Origin: DASVBE01 sp963770375
Lineage (GTDB): Bacteria > Actinomycetota > Actinomycetes > Streptosporangiales > Streptosporangiaceae
Reading direction: 5' to 3'
Length of the DNA: 64,000 nucleotides
NCBI GenBank assembly: GCA_963770375.1
Contig: CAVYPM010000003.1
Location: 1 to 64,000, forward strand
Positions 42,783 to 51,662 of this stretch are shown here, piece by piece (the stretch's first letter is position 1; every line of letters begins with the position of its first letter). Under the pieces are notes generated by a model, which ran no database searches, had not been told where the DNA came from, and saw only the letters and a list, made by a program, of their open reading frames with translations. Both the position numbers and the translations under genes were made by a program.

Positions 42783-43892
42783 GTGGAACTGAGCCCGTTC
42801 CGGATCGAGCGCTTCTACGCGCGGTATGAGCACAGCACGCGGTACATGCTGTCGAGCAGCGACTGCGAGTCGCGCACGGTGGGTGACCTGCTGGAACTCG
42901 AGCCCGGCGCGCACGAGCGGCTGCTGGAAACCTGGTGCGGGTACACGGAGCCGCTGGGCGATCCCGGGCTCCGCCAGGCGATCGCCGCGCTCTATGAGCG
43001 GGCCGGCGCCGATGAGGTGGTCGTCACCTCGTGCGCCGAGGAGGGCATCTTCCTGCTCTACCACGCCCTGCTGAAGCCCGGCGATCACGTGATCGTCGAG
43101 ACACCCTGCTACGAGTCGGCGCTCCAGGTCGCGCGCAGCACCGGCGCTGAGGTGAGTCAGTGGCAGCGCCGGTACGGCGACGGCTGGGCGCACGATCTTG
43201 ATGCGCTGGCGGGCCTGATCCGCCCGGAAACGCGCCTGCTCTACCTCAACCAGCCGCACAATCCCACCGGCACCCTGATGGCGCGGCCGGTGTTCGACCA
43301 GGTCATCGGCCTCGCCCGCGCGCACGGGCTGGTGGTGTTCAGCGACGAGGTCTACCGGGAACTCGAGCACGACCCGGCCAGCCGGCTGCCCGCCGCGTGC
43401 GACGCCTACGAGCGGGCCGTCTCGCTCGGCAGCATCTCCAAGAGCTACGGCCTGCCGGGACTGCGGACCGGCTGGCTCGCGACCCGCGAGGCCGGCCTGC
43501 GGGACGCCGTCGCCACGCTGAAGGACTACACGACGATCTGCACGAGCGCGCCGAGTGAGTTCCTGACGGCGCTGGCGCTGCGCCACCGCCAGGTGCTCCT
43601 GGACCGCAACCTCGGGATCGTGCGGCGCAACCTGCCGCTGCTTGACGGCTTCTTCGAGCGGCACGCCGGCACCTTCGAGTGGATCCGCCCGACGGCAAGC
43701 CCGATCGGCTTCCCGCGCGTTACCGGGCTCGGTGACCTCACCCGGTTCTGCGAGCAGCTCGCGGAGACCGGCGCCCTGCTCCTGCCGGGTGCGGTCTACG
43801 ACCAGCCGGGCCACGTCCGCATCGGCTTTGGCCGGGCCAATATGCCCGAAGCCCTCGAGGTCCTCGAGGGCCGCCTGGCTCAGGGCCGGTAG
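42783..43892 (+). CDS. Class I/II PLP aminotransferase
   Basis: 369 residues from GTG. NQPHNPTGTLMARPVF, VVFSDEVYRELEHD and the PLP lysine in SISKSYGLPGLRTGW (near residue 220) are the fold-type I marks; an Arg near the C-terminus (HVRIGFGR) would hold the substrate carboxylate. The N-terminal FYARYEHSTRYMLSSSDCES is reminiscent of capreomycidine-synthase-like enzymes, but this is weak. Amino acid substrate unknown. The end overlaps an epimerase remnant on the other strand. Confidence 0.87.
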   Translation: MELSPFRIERFYARYEHSTRYMLSSSDCESRTVGDLLELEPGAHERLLETWCGYTEPLGDPGLRQAIAALYERAGADEVVVTSCAEEGIFLLYHALLKPGDHVIVETPCYESALQVARSTGAEVSQWQRRYGDGWAHDLDALAGLIRPETRLLYLNQPHNPTGTLMARPVFDQVIGLARAHGLVVFSDEVYRELEHDPASRLPAACDAYERAVSLGSISKSYGLPGLRTGWLATREAGLRDAVATLKDYTTICTSAPSEFLTALALRHRQVLLDRNLGIVRRNLPLLDGFFERHAGTFEWIRPTASPIGFPRVTGLGDLTRFCEQLAETGALLLPGAVYDQPGHVRIGFGRANMPEALEVLEGRLAQGR

Positions 43893-44170
43893 GCGCTGAC
43901 CAGCTTGTCCATGACCGCGTCGAGGCGGGGGTCAATGGCCTGGCGGGCCGGGTCGCCGTCGTACCAGGAGACAATCTCGCGGGCGCCCTGCTCGAACGGG
44001 ATCGCGGGCCGGAAGTCCGGCACGACGCCGCGCAGCTTGGTGTTGTCGAAGATCAGCGAGTGCGCCTTGTCGCCGAGCAGGCTGGCCCCCCAGGCGGGAT
44101 CGGCCGCGGCGATCGCGTCCGACGGGACGTGGACGATGTCGGCCTCCGCCCCGCCCGCTGGCCGTAATGC
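43880..44170 (-). pseudogene. NAD-dependent epimerase, C-terminal remnant
   Basis: Reading the minus strand to a TGA at 43880 gives ADIVHVPSDAIAAADPAWGA, LLGDKAHSLIFDNTKL, VVPDFRPAIPFEQGAREIV and a normal C-terminus. This is the last about 95 residues of an extended-SDR/epimerase protein. The NAD-binding half is gone; conserved sequence stops at about 44165-44170, 16 bp from the MerR stop at 44186, and there is no start codon. Probably a deletion joined it to the MerR gene. Confidence 0.75.
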
Positions 44171-44185
44171 CCCGGTCCGTCCGGG

Positions 44186-45076
44186 TTACCAGTACCGCGG
44201 CTGCCCGGGCACGGTTTCCAGGTCGGCCAGCACCAGGTCACGCTCCTCGTCCTCGGCGATGTCCTCGGCGGCGGCGAGAGCCTGGTCGGTGCAGTCCCGG
44301 GCCCGGGCAGCGTCCCCGGCGACGGCGTGGGCGCGGGCCAGTGCCTCGTGGGCGAAGGCCAGGTCCCAGTCGCCGATGCCGTTCTCCTGGCACAGTTCCA
44401 GGACCCTGCGGGCGTGGTGCAGGGACGGCTCGGACCGCCCGAGGACCGCGTAGACGCGGGAGATCAGCCATTCGCCGCGGGCCAGGTGCGCCGGGGTGAC
44501 CGCGGGAACCTGGCCCCAGTGGTAGCGGGAGGCATGCGCGATATGCACCATGCGGTCGTCGTCGGACCTGGTTCGCTTTTCCTGTTCCATCAGCCGCCAG
44601 GTCTCGTTGAACAGCTGGGCGGCCAGCAGCCGCGCGTCGGTAACGCTGCCGGTGCCCGGCGGGCTCTTGATGGTCGCGGTCTCCGCGGTCGTCTCCAGGC
44701 CGGTCATGACGTCTTTCAGCCCCTCCGCTAGCAGGTGATCGATACGGTGCAGCGCGCCGCGCAGGCGCGTGACCCGGGCGTCCAGGTGACGCCGGTGCAG
44801 GCGGATCACCTCGCTGAGGGTGCCGGCGTCGCCGGCCTTCCACGCGGCGACCGCGGCGCGGACCTGCTCCAGCGGCAGGTCCAGCGAGCGCAGCAGGTGG
44901 ACCAGCTGGGCCTCGCCGACCTGATCCCTGCGGTAGAGCCGGTACCCGGACCCGCCGTCCACCGCAGCCGGGCACAGCAGCCGGACACGGTCGTAGTGCC
45001 GCAGCGCCTTGACCGACAGTCCGCTGCGGCGTGCCACCTGCCCGATGGTCAGCAGCCCCGCCTGTTCCCCCTGCAC
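44186..45076 (-). CDS. MerR regulator fused to a TPR-like C-terminal domain
   Basis: About 296 residues. Residues 8-75 are a MerR winged helix (LLTIGQVARRSGLSVKALRH, then GYRLYRRDQVGEAQLV). A coiled linker with RLHRRHLDARVTRLRGALHR follows. From about residue 150 (LLAAQLFNETWRLMEQ) to the end comes a helical domain with RYHWGQVPA, SRVYAVLGRSEPSLHHARRV and ENGIGDWDLAFAHEALARAH, which I know as a stand-alone actinobacterial protein. The start is taken as GTG 45076, since a MerR promoter at 45084-45114 would start RNA about there (leaderless); GTG 45085 is the alternative. Confidence 0.82.
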   Translation of the reverse strand: MQGEQAGLLTIGQVARRSGLSVKALRHYDRVRLLCPAAVDGGSGYRLYRRDQVGEAQLVHLLRSLDLPLEQVRAAVAAWKAGDAGTLSEVIRLHRRHLDARVTRLRGALHRIDHLLAEGLKDVMTGLETTAETATIKSPPGTGSVTDARLLAAQLFNETWRLMEQEKRTRSDDDRMVHIAHASRYHWGQVPAVTPAHLARGEWLISRVYAVLGRSEPSLHHARRVLELCQENGIGDWDLAFAHEALARAHAVAGDAARARDCTDQALAAAEDIAEDEERDLVLADLETVPGQPRYW

Positions 45077-45083
45077 TCCGGTC

Positions 45084-45114
45084 ACGGTAGGGCCCTGCCC
45101 CGGGGCAGGGTCAA
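45084..45114 (-). promoter_or_regulatory. MerR-type promoter/operator
   Basis: On the minus strand: TTGACC (45114-45109), a 19-bp spacer and TACCGT (45089-45084). The spacer carries a perfect 18-bp palindrome, CCCTGCCCC-GGGGCAGGG (45093-45110). This is the MerR activator layout and matches the site at 3802-3832 in build. Confidence 0.72.
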
Positions 45115-46675
45115 CTAGCGGCCGATGGCGTAGAGCGTGGCGTTGTTGATCGCGTAGACCGTGCCGTCCGGGCCGATGGTCGTGGGGGTGTACGCCTCCG
45201 GCCGCGGTCTGTTGAGGTGGAACTTCTCGGCCAGCGTGTTGCGGGCCAGGTCCCACCGGTAGAGGGTTCCGTCCTCGCTGTTCACGATCACCGAGTCGTC
45301 GGCGACGTCGACCGCGGCCGAGTTGATGCACCACTCGTACCGTGCTCTCCGGGGTTCGCGGGGGGGATGGACGGGCGCCAGGACGGTCTGGACGGCCTTC
45401 ATGACCCGGATGCGGGTGTAGGGGTCCTTCTGGCTTGACCGTGGGTCAAGAACGGCCACCCTGTTGCGGCCGTCACCGTGCGGCGGGAGGCCGAGGTAGT
45501 TGTTGTACTTGGAGACCAGCAGGTAGGGCGAGGTGCCGTGGTAGCGGGGCACCGCGCTGGCGGGCAGCACCGAGACGGTGTCGTCCCAGCCGAACGATCC
45601 CGGGATCCTGGCCTGGGTCAGGGTCGCGTTGAAGTGCAGCAGCCAGCCGCGGGCGTCATGGGTCCCGAACGGGTTCTCCTCGATGCCGTAGAAAACGTCT
45701 CCGTCCGGCCCGACCGTCGGTGCGGCGGTCGAGCTGCTCAGGATCATGGCCCGCCGGCCGGTGAGCGGGTCCTTCAGCAGGGCGTGGAACCGCGGCTGGA
45801 GGGTGGTGGCGCTGAGCCCGGCGAGGACGCTGCGCCGGGGGCCGGTGAGGGCGATGTAGAGAGTCGTACCGTCCGGGGAGAGCGCCGGGGCGCAGTTGAT
45901 GGCCACGCCGGTGATGCCCGGGCCGCCGGCGGCCGCCCGGGCGCGGATCCAGGTGGCGTGACCCTGGGCGTCGATCCGGGCGATGCCGCTCGACAGGTGC
46001 GCTGGCGTCCTGCCGGTCACGGTGAAACCGAAGTACACCGACCCGTCGGGCGCCGCGGTCAGCGGCGTGGTGACGTGCACCGCCTTGTTGTAGACCGACG
46101 GGTGCGCCTTCCACTGTGCGGCCCCGTAGAACACGATCCGGTGCACCGGGCCCACCGCGGCGTCGGCGTTCCCGCGCATCAGGATCGTGCCGCCAGCGCC
46201 GGCCACCGCCAGGGTCCCGGTCGGCGTCAGGACGGCGGGCAGCGGGGGCGCGAAGGCTCCGCTCCTGGCGAGGAAGGCTGGCGGGCGGTAGTCGGTGTTC
46301 AGCGACCAGCGGCGGGTGCCGCTCGCGCCGGAGTACGCGACGACGCGGAACCCGGCCTTGGCGCTGACCCGGGTCGGGACGAGGACCGTGTTCGCGGCCG
46401 TGATCATCGGGGCGCCGTAGTGGATGAGCAGCTCCCGGCCCGACAGGACCGGGTGCAGGTCGACCTTCGCCCTCCAGCGGATCCGGTGGAAGGGCTGGGG
46501 CATGCTCGTGGCGACGGCCGTGTGCTGTGCGTTCCCGGCGAAACCGGCCCACGCCGACGGCCGGCGCCGGGCCGGCCGCGGCCTGCGCGCTGGCGGGCAG
46601 GGCGAGGAGCCAGGGGCCAAGCGTTAACCCGATCGCGGCAACCGCACCAGATGACCGTCGCAGCCAGCTCGTCAT
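45115..46675 (-). pseudogene. Secreted beta-propeller (PQQ/WD-like) protein with one frameshift
   Basis: ATG 46675 gives a signal peptide (SWLRRSSGAVAAIGLTLGPW, then LLALPASAQA). Near 46555-46575 the frame shifts by one base and goes on as AWAGFAGNAQHTAVATSMPQ to 45115. Repeated blade-like units can be seen: PLTAAPDGSVYFGF, APALSPDGTTLYIAL, APTVGPDGDVFYGI and TPTTIGPDGTVYAINNATLY. So it is an exported propeller of about 500 residues, perhaps binding a ligand or quinone; no catalytic residues can be named. Signal peptide and mature part are both well kept, so a base error is likely. Confidence 0.75.
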
Positions 46676-46817
46676 CACTCTCCGGCCCTCCCGTCACGGG
46701 CAGAACGGTTCCCGCTCATGTTAATGGCGGAAATGGTCAGCCGCCGCGGCTCCCCGCTGACACCTCCGCCGATCGGGAAGGGTTACGTCAGCGGGGGCGC
46801 TGGCCGATGATGAGCTC

Positions 46818-49637
46818 ATGCGGTCAGGGCGGGGCGTGCGCTCGGCGACCGTGACGGTCGGGCGCGAGGCCGAGAACGACATCCTGGCCCGCGCGCTCGA
46901 TGACGCGCGGGCCGGCCGGCCGGGCTGCACGCTGCTGGCCGGGGAGGGCGGGGTCGGTAAGAGCCGTCTCCTGCACGAGGCCGCCGCGGCGGCCCGGCGG
47001 GCCGGCCTGGGTGTCGCGGCCGGCCGGGCCGCGATCTCGGCGCCGGCGCCGTTCAGCCTGGTCGCCGAGGCGCTGCGGTCCTGGCTCCGCGGTCACCCGC
47101 ATCCCCCGATGCGGTCGGCCTTCGACCGCGGGCTGCGCCTGATCCTGCCCGAATGGGAGGCCCCGTCCGGCGGCGAGGCCGGCCTGGACGGCGGGCAGCT
47201 GCGCCTGCTGGCCATGGAAGCCACGGTCCGCCTGCTGCGGGGCCTCGCCGGGCCGGGCCCGGGAATGGTGCTGCTGCTCGACGACCTGCACGCCGCGGAT
47301 CCCGACAGCCTCGAGACGATCCGCTACCTGGCGGCGGCGCGGATCGGCGGCCTGGCCATCATGGCGGCGCTCCGCCCGGCCGAATCGGCCGTTGCCGATG
47401 AGCTGGTCCGCGCGCTGCGCGGTGATGACGTGGCGACCGTCGTCGAACTCGAGCCGCTCGGCCACCGGGCGACCGGCGACCTCGTCCGGCATCTCCTCGC
47501 CGCGGCGCCTCCCGGCGAGCTCGTCGCCGATGTCCTGGCCCGGACCGATGGCGTTCCGCTGCTCGTCGAGGAGGTCGTCGACGCGCACCTGCGCGGCGGG
47601 TCGGTCGTGATCGACGGAGGGCACGCCCGCTGGCGCGGCGGCCCGCTCGCGCTGCCGCGATCGGTGCGCGGCATGGTCGCGGCCCGGCTCGAGCAGCTCC
47701 CCCGCCCCGGGCAGGACGCGCTGCTCGCCCTCGCGGTGATCGGTGTCCCCGAGCCCGCCGGGCTGCTGCCGGCGGTGGCCGGCACGGACGAGCGGGCCGT
47801 CGCCGAGGCGCTCCGCGGCGGCGTCGACGCGGGGCTGCTGACCACCAGCGCGGGTGTGATCGGCTTCCGGCACGACATCATCCGTGAGGCCATCCTCGAT
47901 ACCGCGGTTCCGCAGATCGTGACGGCCATGCACCGGCGGGCGGCCGATGCCCTCGACGGCGGGCCCGCGGCCGCGCGCCGCGCCGCGCATCTGGCCGCGG
48001 CGGGGGACGACGACGCGGCGGCCGGCCTGTTCGCCGCCGCCGCGGCGGGCGAACTCGCCGCGCACGCGCTGCTCGGCGCCGAGAGCCTGGCCCGGCGGGC
48101 CACTGGTCTCGCTGCTGCGCCGGCGACCCGGGCGGCGGCCGCCGACGCTCTCGCCGCCGTCCTGGCCGCTCAGGGCCGCTGGGCCGAGGCTCTCGACATC
48201 GACGAGGCCACCGTCGCCGGGATCGGCGACTCCGCGGACCGGCGCCAGCGCATGGCGGCGGCAGCTTTGGAGGCCGGCTACCCCGAGCGTGCGGCCGCCT
48301 GCCTGGCGCGAGGCGACGACGGGCTGCCGCTCAGCCGGGTCCTGGCCGGCCGGGTCGCCCTGGTCCGCGGCGACGCCGTCACCGCCCTGGCCGAGGCCGA
48401 CGCCGTCCTGGCTGAGGCCGGCACCGTCCTGGCCCAGCAGGCCGATACCGGCACCCGGCTGGCCGCGCTGGACATCCGCGCCCGGGCCCTGGACTACCTC
48501 GACCAGCGGGCCGGCGCCCGCGAGGCCTGGTCGGCGCAGGTCGAGGAGGCGACCGCGGCCGGGCGCACGCAGGACCGGCTCCGGGCGCTGTTCCAGCTCG
48601 GCAAGCAGGAGTTCTTCGCCGGCGGCCGGCCCGCCAGGCTCCGCGAGGCGGCCGAGGTCGCCGCGGCGGCGGGCGCGCTGCTCGAGCTGTCCTGGGCCGA
48701 GGAGACGCTGGCCATCGCGCTCACCCTGCAGGGCGACCCGGCCGCGGCCCTGGAGGTCCTCGAGGCCGCCGTGCCGCGGGCCCGTGAGCTGCGCCTGGAT
48801 CAGCTCGGCTTCCTGCTCGTCGCACTCGCCGGGACACTCAGCTTCACCCGGCCGGACGTGGAGGCCATCTTCGCCGAGGCCGAGGCGGTGGCGCCCGCTC
48901 CCGATCTGCTCATCTTCACCACCGGCATCCGGGCCGACATCGCTCTCCAGCACGGCCGCTGGGACGAGGCCATCGCGTTGTTCCGCCGGGTCGACGAGAT
49001 GGCCGCCGCGATGCCCGGCGGCGCCCCGCTGGACGGGTCCTGCTACCTGGTCTGGGCGCTGGCCGCGTCCGGGCGGGCGGACGAGGCACGGGCCGCGCTC
49101 CGCCGGGCGGAGGCGCTGCCCGACCTGGCCCGGTGGTATCCGCGCCCGGTTCTGGTCGCGGCGGGCCGGGCCCTGCTCGACGGCGACGCAGACCTTGTCG
49201 ACGCTGCCATCGCGGCGGCGCCCGGGCCGATGCCGTTCGCGATCGCCACCATGCGGATCATCTCCGCGCTCGTGCTCGGCGGCGGGGCCCGGATCCGGTG
49301 GCTCCGCGAAGCGGTCGACGTCTACGAGGCCAGCGGGGCCACGGCCTACCGGGAACGGGCCCGGCGGCTGCTGCGCGACGCCGGCGGCCCGGTGCCGCGC
49401 CGCCGGACCGCGGCGGCCGCGGTTCCGGCCGAGCTAGCCAGCAGCGGCGTCACCGCCCGGGAGGCGGAGGTGCTCCGCCTTCTCGGCGAGGGCCTGTCCA
49501 ACGCGGACATCGCCGCGAAGCTGTACCTGTCGGTCCGCACCGTCGAAACCCACGTGTCGTCGCTGCTGGCCAAGCTCCAGGCCCGAAACCGGGGCCAGCT
49601 GACCGCGGTCAGCTCGGCCATCAGCTTCGGGCCCTGA
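46818..49637 (+). CDS. LuxR-family regulator with ATPase domain (LAL type)
   Basis: 939 residues. Residues about 15-260 form a STAND/AAA-like ATPase with Walker A GEGGVGKS and Walker B MVLLLDDLHAADPDSLE. A long helical middle, rich in Ala/Glu and TPR-like (ALDIDEATVAGIGDSADRRQ and similar units), leads to a LuxR HTH at the end: GVTAREAEVLRLLGEGLSNA, IAAKLYLSVRTVETHVSSLL. LAL proteins are large ATP-dependent activators, often of secondary-metabolite or sugar genes. Target unknown; the methyltransferase gene at 49655 converges on it. Confidence 0.92.
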   Translation: MRSGRGVRSATVTVGREAENDILARALDDARAGRPGCTLLAGEGGVGKSRLLHEAAAAARRAGLGVAAGRAAISAPAPFSLVAEALRSWLRGHPHPPMRSAFDRGLRLILPEWEAPSGGEAGLDGGQLRLLAMEATVRLLRGLAGPGPGMVLLLDDLHAADPDSLETIRYLAAARIGGLAIMAALRPAESAVADELVRALRGDDVATVVELEPLGHRATGDLVRHLLAAAPPGELVADVLARTDGVPLLVEEVVDAHLRGGSVVIDGGHARWRGGPLALPRSVRGMVAARLEQLPRPGQDALLALAVIGVPEPAGLLPAVAGTDERAVAEALRGGVDAGLLTTSAGVIGFRHDIIREAILDTAVPQIVTAMHRRAADALDGGPAAARRAAHLAAAGDDDAAAGLFAAAAAGELAAHALLGAESLARRATGLAAAPATRAAAADALAAVLAAQGRWAEALDIDEATVAGIGDSADRRQRMAAAALEAGYPERAAACLARGDDGLPLSRVLAGRVALVRGDAVTALAEADAVLAEAGTVLAQQADTGTRLAALDIRARALDYLDQRAGAREAWSAQVEEATAAGRTQDRLRALFQLGKQEFFAGGRPARLREAAEVAAAAGALLELSWAEETLAIALTLQGDPAAALEVLEAAVPRARELRLDQLGFLLVALAGTLSFTRPDVEAIFAEAEAVAPAPDLLIFTTGIRADIALQHGRWDEAIALFRRVDEMAAAMPGGAPLDGSCYLVWALAASGRADEARAALRRAEALPDLARWYPRPVLVAAGRALLDGDADLVDAAIAAAPGPMPFAIATMRIISALVLGGGARIRWLREAVDVYEASGATAYRERARRLLRDAGGPVPRRRTAAAAVPAELASSGVTAREAEVLRLLGEGLSNADIAAKLYLSVRTVETHVSSLLAKLQARNRGQLTAVSSAISFGP

Positions 49638-49654
49638 GCCCCTCAGCCCGCCGG

Positions 49655-50758
49655 TCAGGCCGTTTTCCTGGTTACGTAGACGGCCGCCAGCGGGTTGCCG
49701 GGAGCCGGGTGCACCTGCGGCCCGGCGAAGCCCGCGCTGGCCAGCATGCGCGTGGCCTGCTGCTCACTGAAGAGCGTGCCGATGCCGGGACCGCCGTGTG
49801 CCAGCGACACGGTCAGGCAGTGCAGCGTGCTGACCGAGTACTGGACCGGCGCCATGGGGTTGGCCAGGTTCTCCGCGAGCGTGCCGGCCCCGTGCGGCTC
49901 GCGCATGAACAGCAGCCCGCCGGGCACCAGCGCACGGGAGATCGCGGCCAGCACGGCGTCCGGCTCGGCCTGATCGTGGATCGCGTCGAAGACGAAGACC
50001 ACGTCGAAGCGAGCCTCCCCGGCGAGCCGGGCCGCATCGGCCACCTCGAAGCTCACGTTCGCACATCCGGCGCCCGCCGCCTCGGCCCGGGCCCGCGCGA
50101 TCGCGTGCTCGTCGAGGTCGTAGCCGGTGAACGTGGCCGCGGGGAACGCGCGGGCCAGCACGATCAGCGCGTGCCCGGTCCCGCAGGCGACGTCCGCCAC
50201 CCGGGCCCCCGCGGCCAGCACGTCGCTCAGGCCAGGGGCGAGCGGCAGGTAGTCGTCCACGAGCATCGTGTCGTACAGGCCCCGGCCGACCGCGTCCCAC
50301 GCGTCGGTCCATTCCGGGCCGAGGGCCGCGTAGGGCACGCCGCCGCCCTCGCTGAACGCCCGCGCGATCTGCGGCACGTGCCGGGCCATCAGAGTGGTCG
50401 TCACTGCCAGCGGGCCCACCCCGGCCGGGCCGACGAGCGCGCAGGCGTGCTCGGGGGGCAGCAGGAACGTCCCGGCGGCCGGGTCGTACTCGGTGATGCC
50501 GGCCGCGGTCATGGCGCCCAGCCATTCGCGGACGTAGCGCTCGGTCAGACCGGCCCGCGCGGCGAGCTGGTCGCTGGTTGCCCATCCCTCGCTGGCCGCC
50601 GCGAACAGGCCGGTGCGATGGCCGATGTCGACCATCAGGCTCAGCAGGCCGCCGCCGAGGATCTGCATGATGCGGCCGCCGAAGGCCGCCGCCTTCGCGG
50701 GGTCGAACGGGGTCTGGACGGCCTGGTCAGTGGTGTCGGTGGTGTCGGTCGCGGTCAT
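49655..50758 (-). CDS. SAM-dependent methyltransferase with N-terminal winged helix
   Basis: 367 residues. The N-terminal about 100 residues form a winged-helix dimerisation-like domain (MVDIGHRTGLFAAASEGWAT, LTERYVREWLGAMTAAGI), followed by a class I methyltransferase core with ARVADVACGTGHALIVLARA, TGYDLDEHAIARARAEA, and VVFVFDAIHDQAEPDAV. This build matches the Rv2258c-like group. It methylates an unknown small molecule. Intact, unlike the other three methyltransferases in the window. Confidence 0.88.
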   Translation of the reverse strand: MTATDTTDTTDQAVQTPFDPAKAAAFGGRIMQILGGGLLSLMVDIGHRTGLFAAASEGWATSDQLAARAGLTERYVREWLGAMTAAGITEYDPAAGTFLLPPEHACALVGPAGVGPLAVTTTLMARHVPQIARAFSEGGGVPYAALGPEWTDAWDAVGRGLYDTMLVDDYLPLAPGLSDVLAAGARVADVACGTGHALIVLARAFPAATFTGYDLDEHAIARARAEAAGAGCANVSFEVADAARLAGEARFDVVFVFDAIHDQAEPDAVLAAISRALVPGGLLFMREPHGAGTLAENLANPMAPVQYSVSTLHCLTVSLAHGGPGIGTLFSEQQATRMLASAGFAGPQVHPAPGNPLAAVYVTRKTA

Positions 50759-50867
50759 CGGTCTCCTCCATCTGGTCGATGACCCGATCGTCGGCCCGGC
50801 CAGGACTCCGCCACATCCGTGAGACCACGGAACCTAAGGACCCCGGCCGGCCGTCAGGCTCCGTGGT

Positions 50868-51540
50868 TCAGTGCGGGCGCCGGGGGATCGCGCGCATGAC
50901 CGCGAGCATCTGCGGCGGCTCCAGCGCGGGCTCCGGCAGCGGCGTAGGGCCCTTCCCGGGCCGGCCGCAGCGCATCGGTGATCAGCGTCAGGTAGCGGCG
51001 CCAGAGTTCCGGGTTGACCGGCTCGGCGTACCCGGCCGCCGAGCTGAGCATGAACTCGATGAACACGATGTCCGTGGGCCGCAGGTCCGGGCGCAGCTTG
51101 CCGTCCCGCTGGGCGCGCTCGACGAGCTGGGTGACCAGCGGCTGCATGCGGGCCTTGCCGCGCTCGACCCGGTCCCGCCCGTAGCTGGCGAACATGAGGA
51201 TTTCCCGCAGGCCGTGGTCGTTGGCGAGCTCGGTGCATGCGCTCTCCAGGAAGGCCACCAGGCCGGCCCACGAGTCCGGCTCGGCGAGCGCCTTCTCGGC
51301 CAGCGCCACCATGGCCTGGATGCGCTCCTCGAACAGCGCCTCGACCAGGGCCTCCTTGTCCGGGAACCGCCGGTAGACGGTGCCGACGCCCACCCCGGCA
51401 TGCTGCGCGACGTCGTCCAGGCTGGCCTGCAGGCCCCGGCTGGTGAACACCTCGGCCGCGGCGCGCAGGATCAGCTGCCGGTTCCGCTCGGCGTCGCGGC
51501 GCAGCGGGCGCGGAGCGGGAGCCTCCCGCGAATCTGCCAT
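50868..51540 (-). pseudogene. TetR-family regulator with C-terminal frameshift
   Basis: ATG 51540 follows GGAAGG by 7 bases. HTH: RQLILRAAAEVFTSRGLQAS and AGVGVGTVYRRFPDKEALVE. Up to ITDALRPAREGP the protein is normal; then near 50946 one extra base seems present, because the other frame gives the expected ending PEPALEPPQMLAVMRAIPRR to a stop at 50868. As sequenced the frame runs on to 50854 with an Ala-rich tail. Only the last about 25 residues are changed, so the repressor may still work. It diverges from the DHA2 exporter at 51663. Confidence 0.82.
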
Positions 51541-51583
51541 CTCTTGCCTTCCTGCCAGCCTCCGGGGACGGAACGGAGGTTGC

Positions 51584-51636
51584 GTCTCCACTTCATCCTA
51601 GAGTACGGTAAGTGGAGACATCACCTCCATATGGAG
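51584..51636. promoter_or_regulatory. Operators between TetR and DHA2 exporter genes
   Basis: GTCTCCACTT (51584-51593) pairs perfectly with AAGTGGAGAC (51610-51619), and a separate perfect palindrome CTCCATATGGAG lies at 51625-51636. Both share the TCTCCA/TGGAGA half-site and sit between the divergent starts. Confidence 0.7.
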
Positions 51637-51662
51637 ATCATAGTTCCGGATAGGTGAGAGAC

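Noticed and set aside
46824..48953. 709-codon open frame antisense to the LAL regulator
   Set aside because: Same reason: shadow of a well-defined gene.
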